The translations under genes were made by a program, and so were the position numbers. A DNA stretch of 41,045 bases. Source: Fuerstiella sp. GTDB taxonomy: Bacteria; Planctomycetota; Planctomycetia; Planctomycetales; Planctomycetaceae. Within the stretch, counting starts at the first letter, position 1, and each line of letters opens with the position of its first letter. The stretch lies in contig JAPYTO010000031.1 in assembly GCA_029941865.1 (NCBI GenBank), forward strand, positions 1 through 41,045, in the 5' to 3' direction. The notes beneath the pieces are model-generated. The model searched no databases. It was not told the DNA's origin and saw only the letters and a list, made by a program, of their open reading frames with translations. Shown here one piece after another: positions 26,986 through 37,056 of this stretch.

Positions 26986-27244
26986 ACCAGCAGTACGTTC
27001 TCAATGTATTTGGTGGCATCGGCACCGTGTTTGACGCCGATAATAGCGCGGCAGCCACAAGACAGCGATGATCGTGGAATTATCGATATTGTGCGGTTTT
27101 GCAGTTTCTGTCAGATTTCTGAGCTTGGATCAACTGCATCTGCGGCAAAAACCCATTGAACTTTTACCGAGCAACTACGGTTTTTGGTGACGGGGGTGAC
27201 GTGCCGCTTCGTTTCCACCGTGGTTCCAACGACACAAATTCATC

Positions 27245-29236
27245 ATGGGCACTCTACTACGTATCGGCGGCGTTCTCTGGCCGCATCGCAAGCGGGTCTT
27301 TCTGTCAGTCATCTGTGCATTTCTGATTTCTGCGCTATGGGCCGTGAACCTGTCCATCACCTACCCGATTGTCCGCGTGCTGTTCGAAAACGACAGCCTG
27401 CACGCCTATGTCGACACCGAGATCGAGGGCATCGAGGCAGAGATCGACAGATTATCCGACGTCCTGTCGACAACCGATGAATCGATGGTTTCGCACGGCG
27501 CCGACATACGGCGGAAGCTGCACAACGCTTCTCAGGAATTGCTCTTCAAGCAACGGCTCAAGACCTGGGTACTTCCGTGGGTTCCTTCGAACAAATTCAA
27601 TACTGTCCTCGCAATACTCAGCCTGGTGATCGCGGCCACCATCCTTAAAGGTGTCTTTCAGTATTTTCAGGAGCTTCTTGTTGGGAGCTTCGTGTTCGCG
27701 TCTTCAAACGACATACGGCGCAAAACCTTCGAACATGTCATGGGCCTTGATTATCAGTCCGTTCAGTCACTCGGAAGCGCTCAACTGACCTCACGCCTGA
27801 CAAACGATGTCACTATTCTCAGTGACGGTCTTCGCCTGTGTGGGTCGGTACTGGTTCGAGAACCCATGAAGGCGAGCTGCTGTATCCTGGCGGCCATGTT
27901 GTTCAACTGGCGGTTGACCTGTATTTCCATTCTGATTCTTCCCGTGATCGGACTTGTCTTCTACCACGCCGGACGGGCGCTACGACGGACTGCCACCAAA
28001 ACGATGGAAACGATGGGGAATATCTATCACCGCATAGCTGAAACTTTCGAGTCGACACGAGTCGTCATCGCATTCAATGGGCAGTCGCGCCATCGTGAAC
28101 AATTGGTATCTGCCAACCAGGACTATTACAACACATCCATGAAACTGATCCGTGTGAGTGCTCTGATAAAGCCGGCCACGGAACTTCTCGGGATCATCGG
28201 CTTCATTGGCATCCTTGTTCCAGGAGCCTATCTGGTGCTGAACAACACCGACAAGATCGCGGGAATCAAGCTGGCATCCGGCCCGTTGGGAATTGCCGAA
28301 CTGACGACGCTGTATGTTTTGATGGCCGGAGTTCTGGATCCGGTCCGAAAGCTATCAGGCGTCTTTCCGACCATGAAACGCGCATCTGCGGCCGCAGATC
28401 GTATTTTCTCCGTCGATGACAAAGTTTCTCGCGTCCCGGACACAGAGACACCAATATCGGCCATGACTCATTCGAAGCACATACGCTTTGACAACATCTC
28501 GTTTCGCTACGAAAACAGCGGTGAAACATTTCTGGATAATCCTCCGACGCTACAGAACGTAAGCCTCTCAGTGAACTTTGGAGAAGTCGTTGCGGTGGTC
28601 GGCGGAAACGGTTCCGGCAAGTCCACACTGATCAGCCTGCTGCCTCGACTGATCGATCCGGCAAAAGGTACAGTGAGCATCGATGGGATCGACACAAAAG
28701 ATCTGGCGCTCAAAGATCTTCGCAAACAGATTGGCCTCGTCACTCAGGACACCATGCTGTTCGACGATACGATCTACAACAATGTGCTGTACGGTAACCC
28801 ACAGGCAACGGCAACGGAAATTGAGAAAGCAATCAAACAGGCGCACGCCGCCGACTTTGTTTCACTGCTGCCGCAGGGCCTCAGCACACGCGTCGGCGCA
28901 AAAGGTCAGAAGCTTTCGGGTGGACAGAAGCAACGTATTTCACTGGCCCGGGCAATCGTGCGGAATCCATCGATCCTGATCCTGGACGAAGCAACTTCTG
29001 CCATCGACGCAGAAAGTGAAGCCATCATCTATGATGTGCTGAAAGAGTTCTCCAAGGGGCGTACGGTATTCATTATTTCGCACGTCATCAATCAACAGTT
29101 TGTGGACCTCATTGACCGAGTCGTCGTGCTGGAGGCCGGACAGATTATTGCCGAAGGAACTCACACGGAGCTCATGGTCAGCAGCCCGGAGTATGGCAGA
29201 CTTGTACAGACGGACGTCATAAAGAAAGTGGCGTAG
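27245..29236 (+). CDS. MsbA-like ABC exporter (fused membrane and ATPase domains)
   Basis: This 663-residue half-transporter would dimerise to move a lipid-linked or amphipathic substrate out of the cytoplasm. The membrane domain covers about residues 15-390. The ATPase domain follows with Walker A GGNGSGKST (about 453-461), Q-loop LVTQDTMLFDDTI, signature LSGGQKQR (about 557), Walker B LILDEATSAID (about 577) and H-loop ISHVIN (about 611). All catalytic residues look intact. Between helices 1 and 2 there is an extra segment of about 65 residues rich in Glu, Asp and Lys (about 50-115), probably outside the membrane and partly coiled coil. Placed after the glycan genes, it could flip a lipid-linked glycan; drug or lipid export is the alternative. 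It is about 260 bp downstream of the preceding gene. Confidence 0.92.
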   Translation: MGTLLRIGGVLWPHRKRVFLSVICAFLISALWAVNLSITYPIVRVLFENDSLHAYVDTEIEGIEAEIDRLSDVLSTTDESMVSHGADIRRKLHNASQELLFKQRLKTWVLPWVPSNKFNTVLAILSLVIAATILKGVFQYFQELLVGSFVFASSNDIRRKTFEHVMGLDYQSVQSLGSAQLTSRLTNDVTILSDGLRLCGSVLVREPMKASCCILAAMLFNWRLTCISILILPVIGLVFYHAGRALRRTATKTMETMGNIYHRIAETFESTRVVIAFNGQSRHREQLVSANQDYYNTSMKLIRVSALIKPATELLGIIGFIGILVPGAYLVLNNTDKIAGIKLASGPLGIAELTTLYVLMAGVLDPVRKLSGVFPTMKRASAAADRIFSVDDKVSRVPDTETPISAMTHSKHIRFDNISFRYENSGETFLDNPPTLQNVSLSVNFGEVVAVVGGNGSGKSTLISLLPRLIDPAKGTVSIDGIDTKDLALKDLRKQIGLVTQDTMLFDDTIYNNVLYGNPQATATEIEKAIKQAHAADFVSLLPQGLSTRVGAKGQKLSGGQKQRISLARAIVRNPSILILDEATSAIDAESEAIIYDVLKEFSKGRTVFIISHVINQQFVDLIDRVVVLEAGQIIAEGTHTELMVSSPEYGRLVQTDVIKKVA

Positions 29237-29800
29237 CAGCACAGTGCCCGATGAAGTCATGCCGGCATCGTCAAAAGACACCAGTATCATTGCTCTGGAA
29301 ACGATGTGAGCAATCGTCACCACGAATAGGCGGACACAGCCGAGAAAGCAGAGTTCACGATTCATGTTTTCTGGGCTTCCTCTGCGCCCTCCTGTTCAAA
29401 CAGACCAGCACCATAAATGCCACAGAAGCGGCCGGCATTTACCCAGGTGAGATCAGCCCCTGAGAGGAACCGGTTCTCCCAATCCAATGAATACTTGTGT
29501 GATACGATGAGCGCACGGGGAGGCCGGAAACAACGGCCAGACGACGTATGCCCGGCAGTCCCGCTTCACTGGGTTTGACTCTGCGAATTCTGCAGGACGG
29601 TTGTCTTTAATTCAGCAGGGCCATTCCTGCGCGGAGCGTCTTCCATAAGCGCTGATCCGCAGAGCCGTTTGAGTTCTCACCCGCGGAACTGGTGGACTGC
29701 TCTGCAGTCAGTCACGATTGGTCCTGGAGACCGCATGGAGATATTATGCGAAATCGACCGGCTGTTGACTGAATGCAGGAACGGCCGAAGTTTGCTGTGA
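29237..29800. other. Intergenic spacer between converging genes
   Basis: This 564-base stretch lies between the converging ABC exporter and PbgA-like genes. I see no convincing gene; a 70-codon frame at 29251-29463 has no ribosome site or recognisable motif. No clear intrinsic terminator with a T run is visible on either strand. Confidence 0.5.
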
Positions 29801-31600
29801 TCAGCGGAGAAACCGTCGTTCTTCGACCATGAGTGCCTTCACGACCTTCAGATCACCCAGCGACTTTTTCTTGTTCATGTCTTCCCACGAGTATTTCCTG
29901 CCGGTAAGACTCTCAAGAATCACGCCATCCGCCCAATAAGCGCTCGTAAAATAGGACGAGAACACCGTGCCCCTGCTTTCCGGCAAACTGAAAAGGTTGT
30001 TGCCGTTGGCGTACTGTTCAGTGGAAGATTCGCATCCCAGCACATCGTGCATCACTGTGGGGACCACATCCTGATGCAGTGACAGCCGGGTCTCCACGGC
30101 GCCCTTACGTTGCCCCGGCATTTTGACGATCAGCGGAGTCTGGGTCTGCCAGCGGGTGAAGTTGCTGCCGTGGCCCCAATAACCCAAACCGTTCTCATTG
30201 AACTCTTCGGCATGGTCGCCGGTGACGACCACCATCGTGTTGTCCAGCCGGCCCTGTCGCCTAAGCTCAGCAAACACCTTATCCAGTAAGGCGTCCACGT
30301 AATACAAGCTGTTGTGATAGTCATTCTTGTAGGGCGTCGCGTCCGCCATTTTGTTCAAAGCATAGCCACCCTCGACAACGGGCAGCGGCTTAAAGCGGGC
30401 AAATTCCGGTGGATATCGATACGGTGAATGTGGAGACGTCAGAAACAGGAAGTCAAAACGCGGCGACTGACTGGTGTCTGTCGATTTCAGGGTGGCCAGA
30501 TACTGATCCACCGCCTGCTCATCATCGCCCTGGAAATAGTCGTCCGACTTCACACGCGAAAAAATCAGCGACCGCAGCGAAAAACGATCCAGATTGCTCT
30601 CTGTGAATACTCGGGAACGGTAGCCCTGGGCGTGCAACGTTTCCGTCAGCGTGCTGGGATTACTTTGGGGCGAGGCCCTGAAATTATGATGGTAGCTGGC
30701 ATGTAATCCATACATCAGACTGAACACACCTGAAACAGTGGTGGAACCACCTGCCATGTGCTGATCGAAACGTGTAGCTGTGGCGGCAAACTCACACAGA
30801 TTCGGCATGATTTCAGGCTTTAGGCTGTCAGCCTGCCAGCTCTCAAGCAGCACGAACAGGATCGATGGCGGCGTTTCCGTCCTCTTGAAGACCAGGGGCT
30901 TAAGCGGGTACTGGACAGTGCCGCCCTTATTCCCACTCATCTTCAGGCCCTCGCCACGCTCTGCGGGAAACAACGCAGGCAACCATGTGCTGATGCGTGG
31001 GCCGTTCCGGTGACTGGTCACCGGATAGTAAAGTGGGAAAAGAGGGTTGATCTGCGTAATCTCTTCGCGGTCATAATAATTGGCCCAAATATGAATCACC
31101 GCGTTGGCCCCAAAGGCTGGGATCAGCAGCAACAGCAGTCCCGCAAAAACCCGGTAATATTTCTCCGACGTACGATACGAAAGTCGGTGCAGATAGAGGA
31201 CCAGTGCACCGATGCCGATGACAGCCCCTCCGGCCAGGCCAAGCAGGAAAGGGGGGACACCCATACCACGGAAATCCTCAAAAAACATTTCCACCAGAAG
31301 CCAGTTGACGTGAAAACGATACAGGTTAAAAGTGGCGAAATCGATTACCAGGTAGACTAACCAGACCCCCGCAAGCAACGGCGTCAGCCAGCGACTGAAG
31401 GAAAACAGACGCGTCGGCAACAGCACGACACTGGCAAGGATTAGCGCCCCGCCGAAATAGCTGGCCACACTCAGCGTATAAACACTGGATAACACTGTGC
31501 CCGTACTTGTTGCGGCAGACGCGTAGAGCCCCAGCATCCCGATTGTTATCAAAATGATATAGAAGGCAAAATTGAGATTTGCCTGAGCCTGCTTCTTCAC
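29801..31600 (-). CDS. PbgA/YejM-like inner-membrane protein, sulfatase superfamily
   Basis: The 599-residue product has five predicted membrane helices in the first ~215 residues, a linker containing INPLFPLYYPVTSH, and a C-terminal alkaline-phosphatase/sulfatase-fold domain outside the membrane. The soluble domain has ILFVLLESWQADSLKPEIMP, GGSTTVSGVFSLMYGL at the nucleophile region, and VVTGDHAEEFNENGLGYWGH with Asp and His near 462-463. This layout matches the YejM/PbgA family, whose enterobacterial members sense LPS and help set LpxC levels. I set the start at the GTG at 31600, which has GGAG 8 nt upstream and falls just before the first helix; a longer frame to 31795 adds 65 unrelated residues. 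The role here is unknown; phosphoglycolipid or LPS sensing, or a transfer or hydrolase activity, are possible. Confidence 0.82.
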   Translation of the reverse strand: MKKQAQANLNFAFYIILITIGMLGLYASAATSTGTVLSSVYTLSVASYFGGALILASVVLLPTRLFSFSRWLTPLLAGVWLVYLVIDFATFNLYRFHVNWLLVEMFFEDFRGMGVPPFLLGLAGGAVIGIGALVLYLHRLSYRTSEKYYRVFAGLLLLLIPAFGANAVIHIWANYYDREEITQINPLFPLYYPVTSHRNGPRISTWLPALFPAERGEGLKMSGNKGGTVQYPLKPLVFKRTETPPSILFVLLESWQADSLKPEIMPNLCEFAATATRFDQHMAGGSTTVSGVFSLMYGLHASYHHNFRASPQSNPSTLTETLHAQGYRSRVFTESNLDRFSLRSLIFSRVKSDDYFQGDDEQAVDQYLATLKSTDTSQSPRFDFLFLTSPHSPYRYPPEFARFKPLPVVEGGYALNKMADATPYKNDYHNSLYYVDALLDKVFAELRRQGRLDNTMVVVTGDHAEEFNENGLGYWGHGSNFTRWQTQTPLIVKMPGQRKGAVETRLSLHQDVVPTVMHDVLGCESSTEQYANGNNLFSLPESRGTVFSSYFTSAYWADGVILESLTGRKYSWEDMNKKKSLGDLKVVKALMVEERRFLR

Positions 31601-32163
31601 GTGGGGATCTCCAACAAGGGTCCATCGGCACACGCAGCGACCGGTGATGGTCCGCCATGCCAAAGATGAGGCATCCTGCGTATGGACGAGACTCCAGGGG
31701 GGCTGGACACACACATTGTCCACTTCATACGCTTGATGGATGACGAAATCGGCACTCCAACATGGCGCAGTATTCAAGCGACGACAGGCTGACAAAGGAA
31801 AATAGGTCGTCCACGGAACTAGTGCAATCCCGATTCGAGCGTTGCACTGGTGACTAAGGCGCGGCTCAATGGTGAAAGACCAGTCGGTTCGGCAACTTTG
31901 TGCTTACATGACATTTCTCCAGCACCAATTGACACGGCCCTGTTGTTAGAACTGCAGAGCTGAACCAAGTCTTTTTGCTGGTATTCAGGCGGTGACGCGA
32001 ATCGCAGCGCTATAGCTACGGGGCCGTCGGTGTCCGCCGCCGGTATGTCGTGGCGTATGCGCCCGGAGCGACCGCCTCTTCAATTCAGCACGACCTGCGA
32101 GTACACTGATTGGCAGCTGATTTGCAACTGACTGGTGCACCACAGAGCAATCGGATTGACCGA
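31601..32163. other. Divergent intergenic region
   Basis: These 563 bases separate the PbgA-like gene (minus) from the cytochrome-domain gene (plus). I see no gene with recognisable motifs. In-frame extensions of both flanking genes run into it but carry no family similarity. Both promoters should lie here; I could not place boxes with confidence. Confidence 0.45.
31609..31612 (-). promoter_or_regulatory. Ribosome binding site deciding the PbgA-like start
   Basis: GGAG on the minus strand lies 8 nt before the GTG at 31600. It supports a 599-residue protein beginning VKKQAQANLNF just before the first membrane helix. Confidence 0.6.
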
Positions 32164-35100
32164 ATGTCGCGAAGGACGATCCAGCAAATAATTCTGCCGC
32201 TCACGGTTCTGGCCGCGACGATGCTTAGCTGCGCCGCAGACGAACGGGGGGATCTGTTTGAACGCATGATTCGTCCGATTCTGGTCGAACAGTGTTCCGC
32301 ATGTCACGGCGATAAGAAACAGAACGGCGAACTTCGCGTCGATTCGCTGAAATCGTTGCTGCAAGGCGGAGATTCCGGCCCGGCCATTGTGCCGGGACAA
32401 TCGCGTCAGAGCCTGCTCATGAAAGCCGTTGTGCGGAGCGAGGATCTGGCGATGCCGCCCGATAAACCACTGACAAAGCAACAGGTCGACGCACTGCGAC
32501 AATGGATCGACGCTGGAGCACCATGGCCAAAGAACGCCGGTCAGCTGAAATCGATGACGGATCGTTCCGGGAAAGATCATTGGGCGTTTCAGCCGGTTCG
32601 CAAACCAAACGTGCCCCGGCATGAAGGCGACTGGGGCAACACGCCGGTTGACGCATTTATTCTTCAAGCCTTAAAGACGAACGGTCTCAGCCCCGCGCCA
32701 ACAGCAGATCGGCGGACGTTGCTGCGGCGTGCCAGCTACGCCATCATCGGACTGCCGCCGTCACCGGAAGCTGTGGCGGACTTTGCGGATGATCCACGAC
32801 CGGACGCGTGGCAGCAAGCCGCCGACAGTCTGCTGAGTTCTCAGCACTACGGCGAACACCAGGCACGACACTGGCTGGATGTCGCTCGATACGCAGACAC
32901 AAAGGGATACGTCTACGCTCGCGAGGAACGCTTCTGGGTACACGCATGGACATACCGTGACTGGGTCATCAACGCTCTTAACGCCGACATGCCATATGAT
33001 CGATTTCTGCTGCTGCAACTGGCAGCTGACCAGGTCGAAGACCGCGCAGAAGGCGATCTGGCAGCCATGGGATTTCTGACTCTGGGACGACGATTTCTGG
33101 GATTGAAGCACGACATTATCGACGACCGCATTGACGTCGTCTGTCGAGGCACGATGGGACTGACCGTCAGCTGCGCGCGCTGCCATGACCACAAGTACGA
33201 CCCGATTCCGACGGCTGACTACTATTCGCTGTACGGAGTCTTCGACAGCTGCGCCGAAGAATTAGTGCCGCTGAACCATGATCCGGTTGACGACAAAGGG
33301 TTCGCCGATGAACTGGCCAAACGGGTGGAGACTCTGGTAAGTACACGGCAGAAACGATGCGAAGAAACGTCAGCACGGATTCGCAATCGCGTCGGCGATT
33401 ATCTCCTCGCTCAGACCGAACTGCACAAATATCCACCGGCCGGTTTCGATCAGATCATCGCTGTGGACGATCTGCATCCAAGAATCGTGTCGCAATGGCA
33501 GACATGGCTGTACAACGCACGACGGCGCAACGATCCAGTGTTTCGCGCATGGCACGAATTCGAACGACTTTCGCCAGAGTCCTTTTCTGAGGCCGCAATA
33601 TCGGTCACCGGGCAACTGGCGAAACTGCCCGACCAACAGCTCAACCCATTGGTCGCCGCTGCATTTTCCACAGTTCCCGAATCATTTCACGAGGTTGTCG
33701 ACCGATATGCAGACCTGTTGTCGAACATTGACAGCAAATGGATCGCGTTGCTGCAATCTGCAGTTGATCGCAAGCAGTCGGTGCCACGATCACTGGAGAA
33801 CCCGGACGAAGAACAGCTGCGGCAGGTGCTGTACGGTGTGGGTTCTCCGTGCGTGATCCCTGAAGAACATATAGCGAACACAGAAACACTGTTCAGCTCC
33901 GGACACGTGAATGAGTTGTGGAAACAACAGGGCGAAGTCGACCGCTGGATTATTCAGACGAAGTACGACGTCCCGTACGCCCTGACACTCGTCGATCGCA
34001 CTGCTCCGTCCGAGCCGCGAATCTTTCGTCGAGGCAACCCAACCAGTCTGGGCGCACCGGTGCCACGAAAATTCATTTCTCGGCTGTCACCGGACTCCGG
34101 GACACCGTTCACCGTGGGCAGCGGCCGACGTGAGCTGGCCGATGCAATCATCGATCCCGGCAATCCCCTGACGGCACGAGTCATGGTCAACCGAGTGTGG
34201 GCTCACGTATTTGGTCGAGGCCTTGTCAGTACGCCCAGTGACTTCGGCCTGCGTGCAGAACGCCCGTCGCATCCGCAGCTGCTGGACTGGCTGACGTCGT
34301 GGTTTGTGGAAAATGACTGGAGTCTGAAGAAACTGCATCGACTTCTTCTGACCTCCGCCGTCTTCCAGCAGGCGACGCGTGGTTTACACGACGATGTGGT
34401 TCACGCCGCTCAGCAGATTGATCCGGACAACAGACTGTTGTGGCACCTGACACCACGTCGGCTGACTTTTGAAGAGTCACGGGACTCGTTGTTGCAGGCA
34501 TCCGGCGAATTGCAGACAACGATGGGAGGCAAGTCGTTCGATCTGTTCAGGAAAGACGGACAGATTCCACGACGAACGGTGTACGGCACGATTGACCGCC
34601 AGTTCCTGCCCGGCACGCTGCGGATGTTTGATTTTGCAAATCCCGATCTGCACATCGCTCAGCGGTCCGAAACAACAGTTCCGCAGCAGGCGTTGTTTTT
34701 CATGAATCATGAAATGGTGCTTGAACAGGTACGCGTGCTGGCGACGAAGTCGGCACAGATCGAAGAAACGGCGAATCGTGTTCGTCACCTGTTCCAACGC
34801 ATCCTGCAACGGGATCCGACCACGTCTGAGATCGGTGATGCCCTGCAGCTGGTCTCTTCCGCAGAGGAAACAACCGTTGAGCGGGTGCCACCAACGGTCG
34901 CGGACTGGAGTTACGGATACGGCGAAGTCAACGAAGCCGAACATCAGCTGGTCGGTTTCAAGCCAGCACCGTATTTCACGGGCACTGCGTGGCAGGGCGG
35001 TACAGAATGGCCGGATGCGAAGCTTGGCTGGGTCAACCTGACCGCAGTGGGCGGGCACCCGGGAAATACTCGACAGCACGCCTGCGTCCGCCGCTGGACG

Positions 35101-35487
35101 GCTCCCCGCGACATGACCGTAAACATCATTTCGAAACTAACCCACGAACCCGCTGCGGGAGACGGAATTCGAGCGTTCGTGCTGACGTCACAGAAGCGGG
35201 AACTGCACGCAGCGAAAGCTCATCAGAATACAATTGAATTGAACACTGATGCCGTGACAGTGAAAGCGGGCGACATCATCGACTTTGTTGTGGACATCGA
35301 CAAAGTGCTGAACAACGATCAGTTCCTCTGGCAAATCTCGATTACCGACAACGACGGGGCTGACTCAGCACATTCGCATTGGAACGCTCAGGCCGATTTC
35401 GCGCGCAACACAGTGGAAAAGCTTTCTGCATGGGAGCAGCTGGCACACGTTTTGTTGTGCACAAATGAATTCATGTTTGTAGACTAA
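32164..35487 (+). CDS. Planctomycete cytochrome-domain protein (PSCyt1-DUF1549-DUF1553)
   Basis: The 1107-residue exported protein has the three-part architecture characteristic of planctomycetes. After an N-terminal hydrophobic signal (about residues 8-23), a PSCyt1 c-type cytochrome domain carries the heme motif CSACH at 44-48. The DUF1549 (PSCyt2) region follows with HWLDVARYADTKGYVYAREE and a second CARCHDHKYDP at about 337-347. The DUF1553 (PSD1) domain contains NPLTARVMVNRVWAHVFGRG, STPSDFGLRAERPSHPQLLD and WSLKKLHRLLLTSAVFQQ. The C-terminal ~200 residues extend beyond that domain. I start at the ATG at 32164; a TTG at 32110 would add 18 residues before the signal. A DUF1501 gene follows 57 nt later, the standard partner arrangement. 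The substrate of these pairs is not established; polysaccharide breakdown has been suggested. Confidence 0.93.
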   Translation: MSRRTIQQIILPLTVLAATMLSCAADERGDLFERMIRPILVEQCSACHGDKKQNGELRVDSLKSLLQGGDSGPAIVPGQSRQSLLMKAVVRSEDLAMPPDKPLTKQQVDALRQWIDAGAPWPKNAGQLKSMTDRSGKDHWAFQPVRKPNVPRHEGDWGNTPVDAFILQALKTNGLSPAPTADRRTLLRRASYAIIGLPPSPEAVADFADDPRPDAWQQAADSLLSSQHYGEHQARHWLDVARYADTKGYVYAREERFWVHAWTYRDWVINALNADMPYDRFLLLQLAADQVEDRAEGDLAAMGFLTLGRRFLGLKHDIIDDRIDVVCRGTMGLTVSCARCHDHKYDPIPTADYYSLYGVFDSCAEELVPLNHDPVDDKGFADELAKRVETLVSTRQKRCEETSARIRNRVGDYLLAQTELHKYPPAGFDQIIAVDDLHPRIVSQWQTWLYNARRRNDPVFRAWHEFERLSPESFSEAAISVTGQLAKLPDQQLNPLVAAAFSTVPESFHEVVDRYADLLSNIDSKWIALLQSAVDRKQSVPRSLENPDEEQLRQVLYGVGSPCVIPEEHIANTETLFSSGHVNELWKQQGEVDRWIIQTKYDVPYALTLVDRTAPSEPRIFRRGNPTSLGAPVPRKFISRLSPDSGTPFTVGSGRRELADAIIDPGNPLTARVMVNRVWAHVFGRGLVSTPSDFGLRAERPSHPQLLDWLTSWFVENDWSLKKLHRLLLTSAVFQQATRGLHDDVVHAAQQIDPDNRLLWHLTPRRLTFEESRDSLLQASGELQTTMGGKSFDLFRKDGQIPRRTVYGTIDRQFLPGTLRMFDFANPDLHIAQRSETTVPQQALFFMNHEMVLEQVRVLATKSAQIEETANRVRHLFQRILQRDPTTSEIGDALQLVSSAEETTVERVPPTVADWSYGYGEVNEAEHQLVGFKPAPYFTGTAWQGGTEWPDAKLGWVNLTAVGGHPGNTRQHACVRRWTAPRDMTVNIISKLTHEPAAGDGIRAFVLTSQKRELHAAKAHQNTIELNTDAVTVKAGDIIDFVVDIDKVLNNDQFLWQISITDNDGADSAHSHWNAQADFARNTVEKLSAWEQLAHVLLCTNEFMFVD

Positions 35488-35544
35488 GACAACGCCCCTG
35501 CCCTACCGCAACTGCGCACCGCTGGTTCCCGCCTGTACAAAACC

Positions 35545-36993
35545 ATGCATCAACCACCAATCAACCAACACGCCATTTCAACAGACAACATCGGCACGTC
35601 GCGGCGATCGGTGCTGCAACGTTCAGCGTTGGGTGTTGGTTCGCTGGGACTGCTGAATCTTCTACAGCATGAACAGACGACCGCCGCTGAATCGCAGGCG
35701 CTGGCAACTTCACTTAGTTCAAGACCTACGCATTTTGTTCCGCGAGCCAAACGAGTCATTCACTTCTTCCTGAACGGTGGCCCGTCTCACGTCGACACGT
35801 TTGACCCGAAACCAATGCTGAAGCGTTTCTCCGGACGGACGGTCTCTGACAATCCGGCCACCGAACGCAAGACGGGAGCAGCACTGCCATCTCCCTTTCG
35901 CTTCCGCAAATACGGACAGTCGGGAATCGAAGTCAGCGAAATATTTCAACGCACGGCTGCACACATCGATGACATCGCCGTCATTCGATCGATGCACGCG
36001 GAGGTGCCGAATCATGAGCCTTCGCTGATGCTGATGAATTGTGGAGATTCCGTGCAGACTCGGCCCAGCTTTGGAGCATGGACGCTGTACGGATTGGGAA
36101 CGGAAAATCAGAATCTACCGGGCTTCGTGGCGATGTGTCCCGGAGGACTGCCGATCAAGGACACAGAAAACTGGCAGGCGGGCTTTCTGCCAGGTTCGTT
36201 CCAGGGTACGTACGTCGATTCGCAGCACAAAGAACTGAACCGCCTGATTGAGAACATCGAACACCCTCACATTTCACGACGGGCCCAGCGGAAACAGCTG
36301 GACCTGCTGGCGAAATGGAATGCACGCCACAAAGCTGACCGTTACGACGACCGTCTGGAGGCTCGAATTCAATCGTACGAGCTGGCGTTCCGCATGCAGC
36401 AGGATGCGGCTGAAGCCTTCGACGTTTCCCGGGAACCAAAGCACGTTCAGGAAATGTATGGCACGGGTATTCACGGTCGCCAGACTTTGATTGCCCGACG
36501 CCTGCTGGAACGCGGAGTGCGTTTCGTACAGCTGTGGCACGGGGCCGGTCAACCGTGGGACAATCACAGCAACATCCAGACAGAGCACCGCAAACTTGCC
36601 GGTCAGATCGACCAGCCGATCGCCGCACTGTTGACGGACCTGAAGCAAAGCGGAATGCTGGAAGACACGCTGGTGCTGTGGGGTGGCGAATTCGGACGCA
36701 CGCCGACGGTAGAGCTGGCCAGCGATGGCAAACCGATCAACGGACGCGACCACAATCACTACGGCTTCAGCGTTTGGCTGGCCGGAGGAGGTATCAAAGG
36801 CGGCACAGTCTACGGAGCCACGGACGAGATCGGTTTCAAAGCCGAACAGAATCCAACCAGCGTGCATGATCTGCACGCCACAATGCTGCACCTGCTGGGT
36901 CTGGCTCATGAACAGCTGACGTTTCGCTACGCTGGACGTGACTTCCGTCTGACCGACGTCCACGGCAACGTGATCCATGACATCCTGAGCTGA
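35545..36993 (+). CDS. DUF1501 family protein (Tat-exported), partner of the cytochrome-domain protein
   Basis: The 482-residue product has a twin-arginine signal around residues 19-40 (SRRSVLQRSALGVGSLGLLN) and a DUF1501 body: VIHFFLNGGPSHVDTFDPKP, then SGIEVSEIFQRTAAHIDDIA, then RFVQLWHGAGQPWDNHSN, and the C-terminal LVLWGGEFGRTPTVELASDG followed by GRDHNHYGFSVWLAGGG. The histidine and acidic residues expected for a sulfatase-like metal site are present. It lies 57 nt downstream of the PSCyt1-DUF1549-DUF1553 gene and is surely co-transcribed. It is longer than and clearly different from the other DUF1501 protein in the window (4147-5502), so they are distant paralogues rather than a recent copy. 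Confidence 0.92.
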   Translation: MHQPPINQHAISTDNIGTSRRSVLQRSALGVGSLGLLNLLQHEQTTAAESQALATSLSSRPTHFVPRAKRVIHFFLNGGPSHVDTFDPKPMLKRFSGRTVSDNPATERKTGAALPSPFRFRKYGQSGIEVSEIFQRTAAHIDDIAVIRSMHAEVPNHEPSLMLMNCGDSVQTRPSFGAWTLYGLGTENQNLPGFVAMCPGGLPIKDTENWQAGFLPGSFQGTYVDSQHKELNRLIENIEHPHISRRAQRKQLDLLAKWNARHKADRYDDRLEARIQSYELAFRMQQDAAEAFDVSREPKHVQEMYGTGIHGRQTLIARRLLERGVRFVQLWHGAGQPWDNHSNIQTEHRKLAGQIDQPIAALLTDLKQSGMLEDTLVLWGGEFGRTPTVELASDGKPINGRDHNHYGFSVWLAGGGIKGGTVYGATDEIGFKAEQNPTSVHDLHATMLHLLGLAHEQLTFRYAGRDFRLTDVHGNVIHDILS

Positions 36994-37056
36994 ACAAATA
37001 ATTCTGTATTTTCCTGCCTGGTGGCGAACCGCAGAGACCTGGACAAGCCGTGGGAA

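Noticed and set aside
31601-31795. 65-residue N-terminal extension of the PbgA-like protein
   Set aside because: The extension lacks family similarity, and a GTG with a well-placed GGAG occurs right before the first membrane helix.
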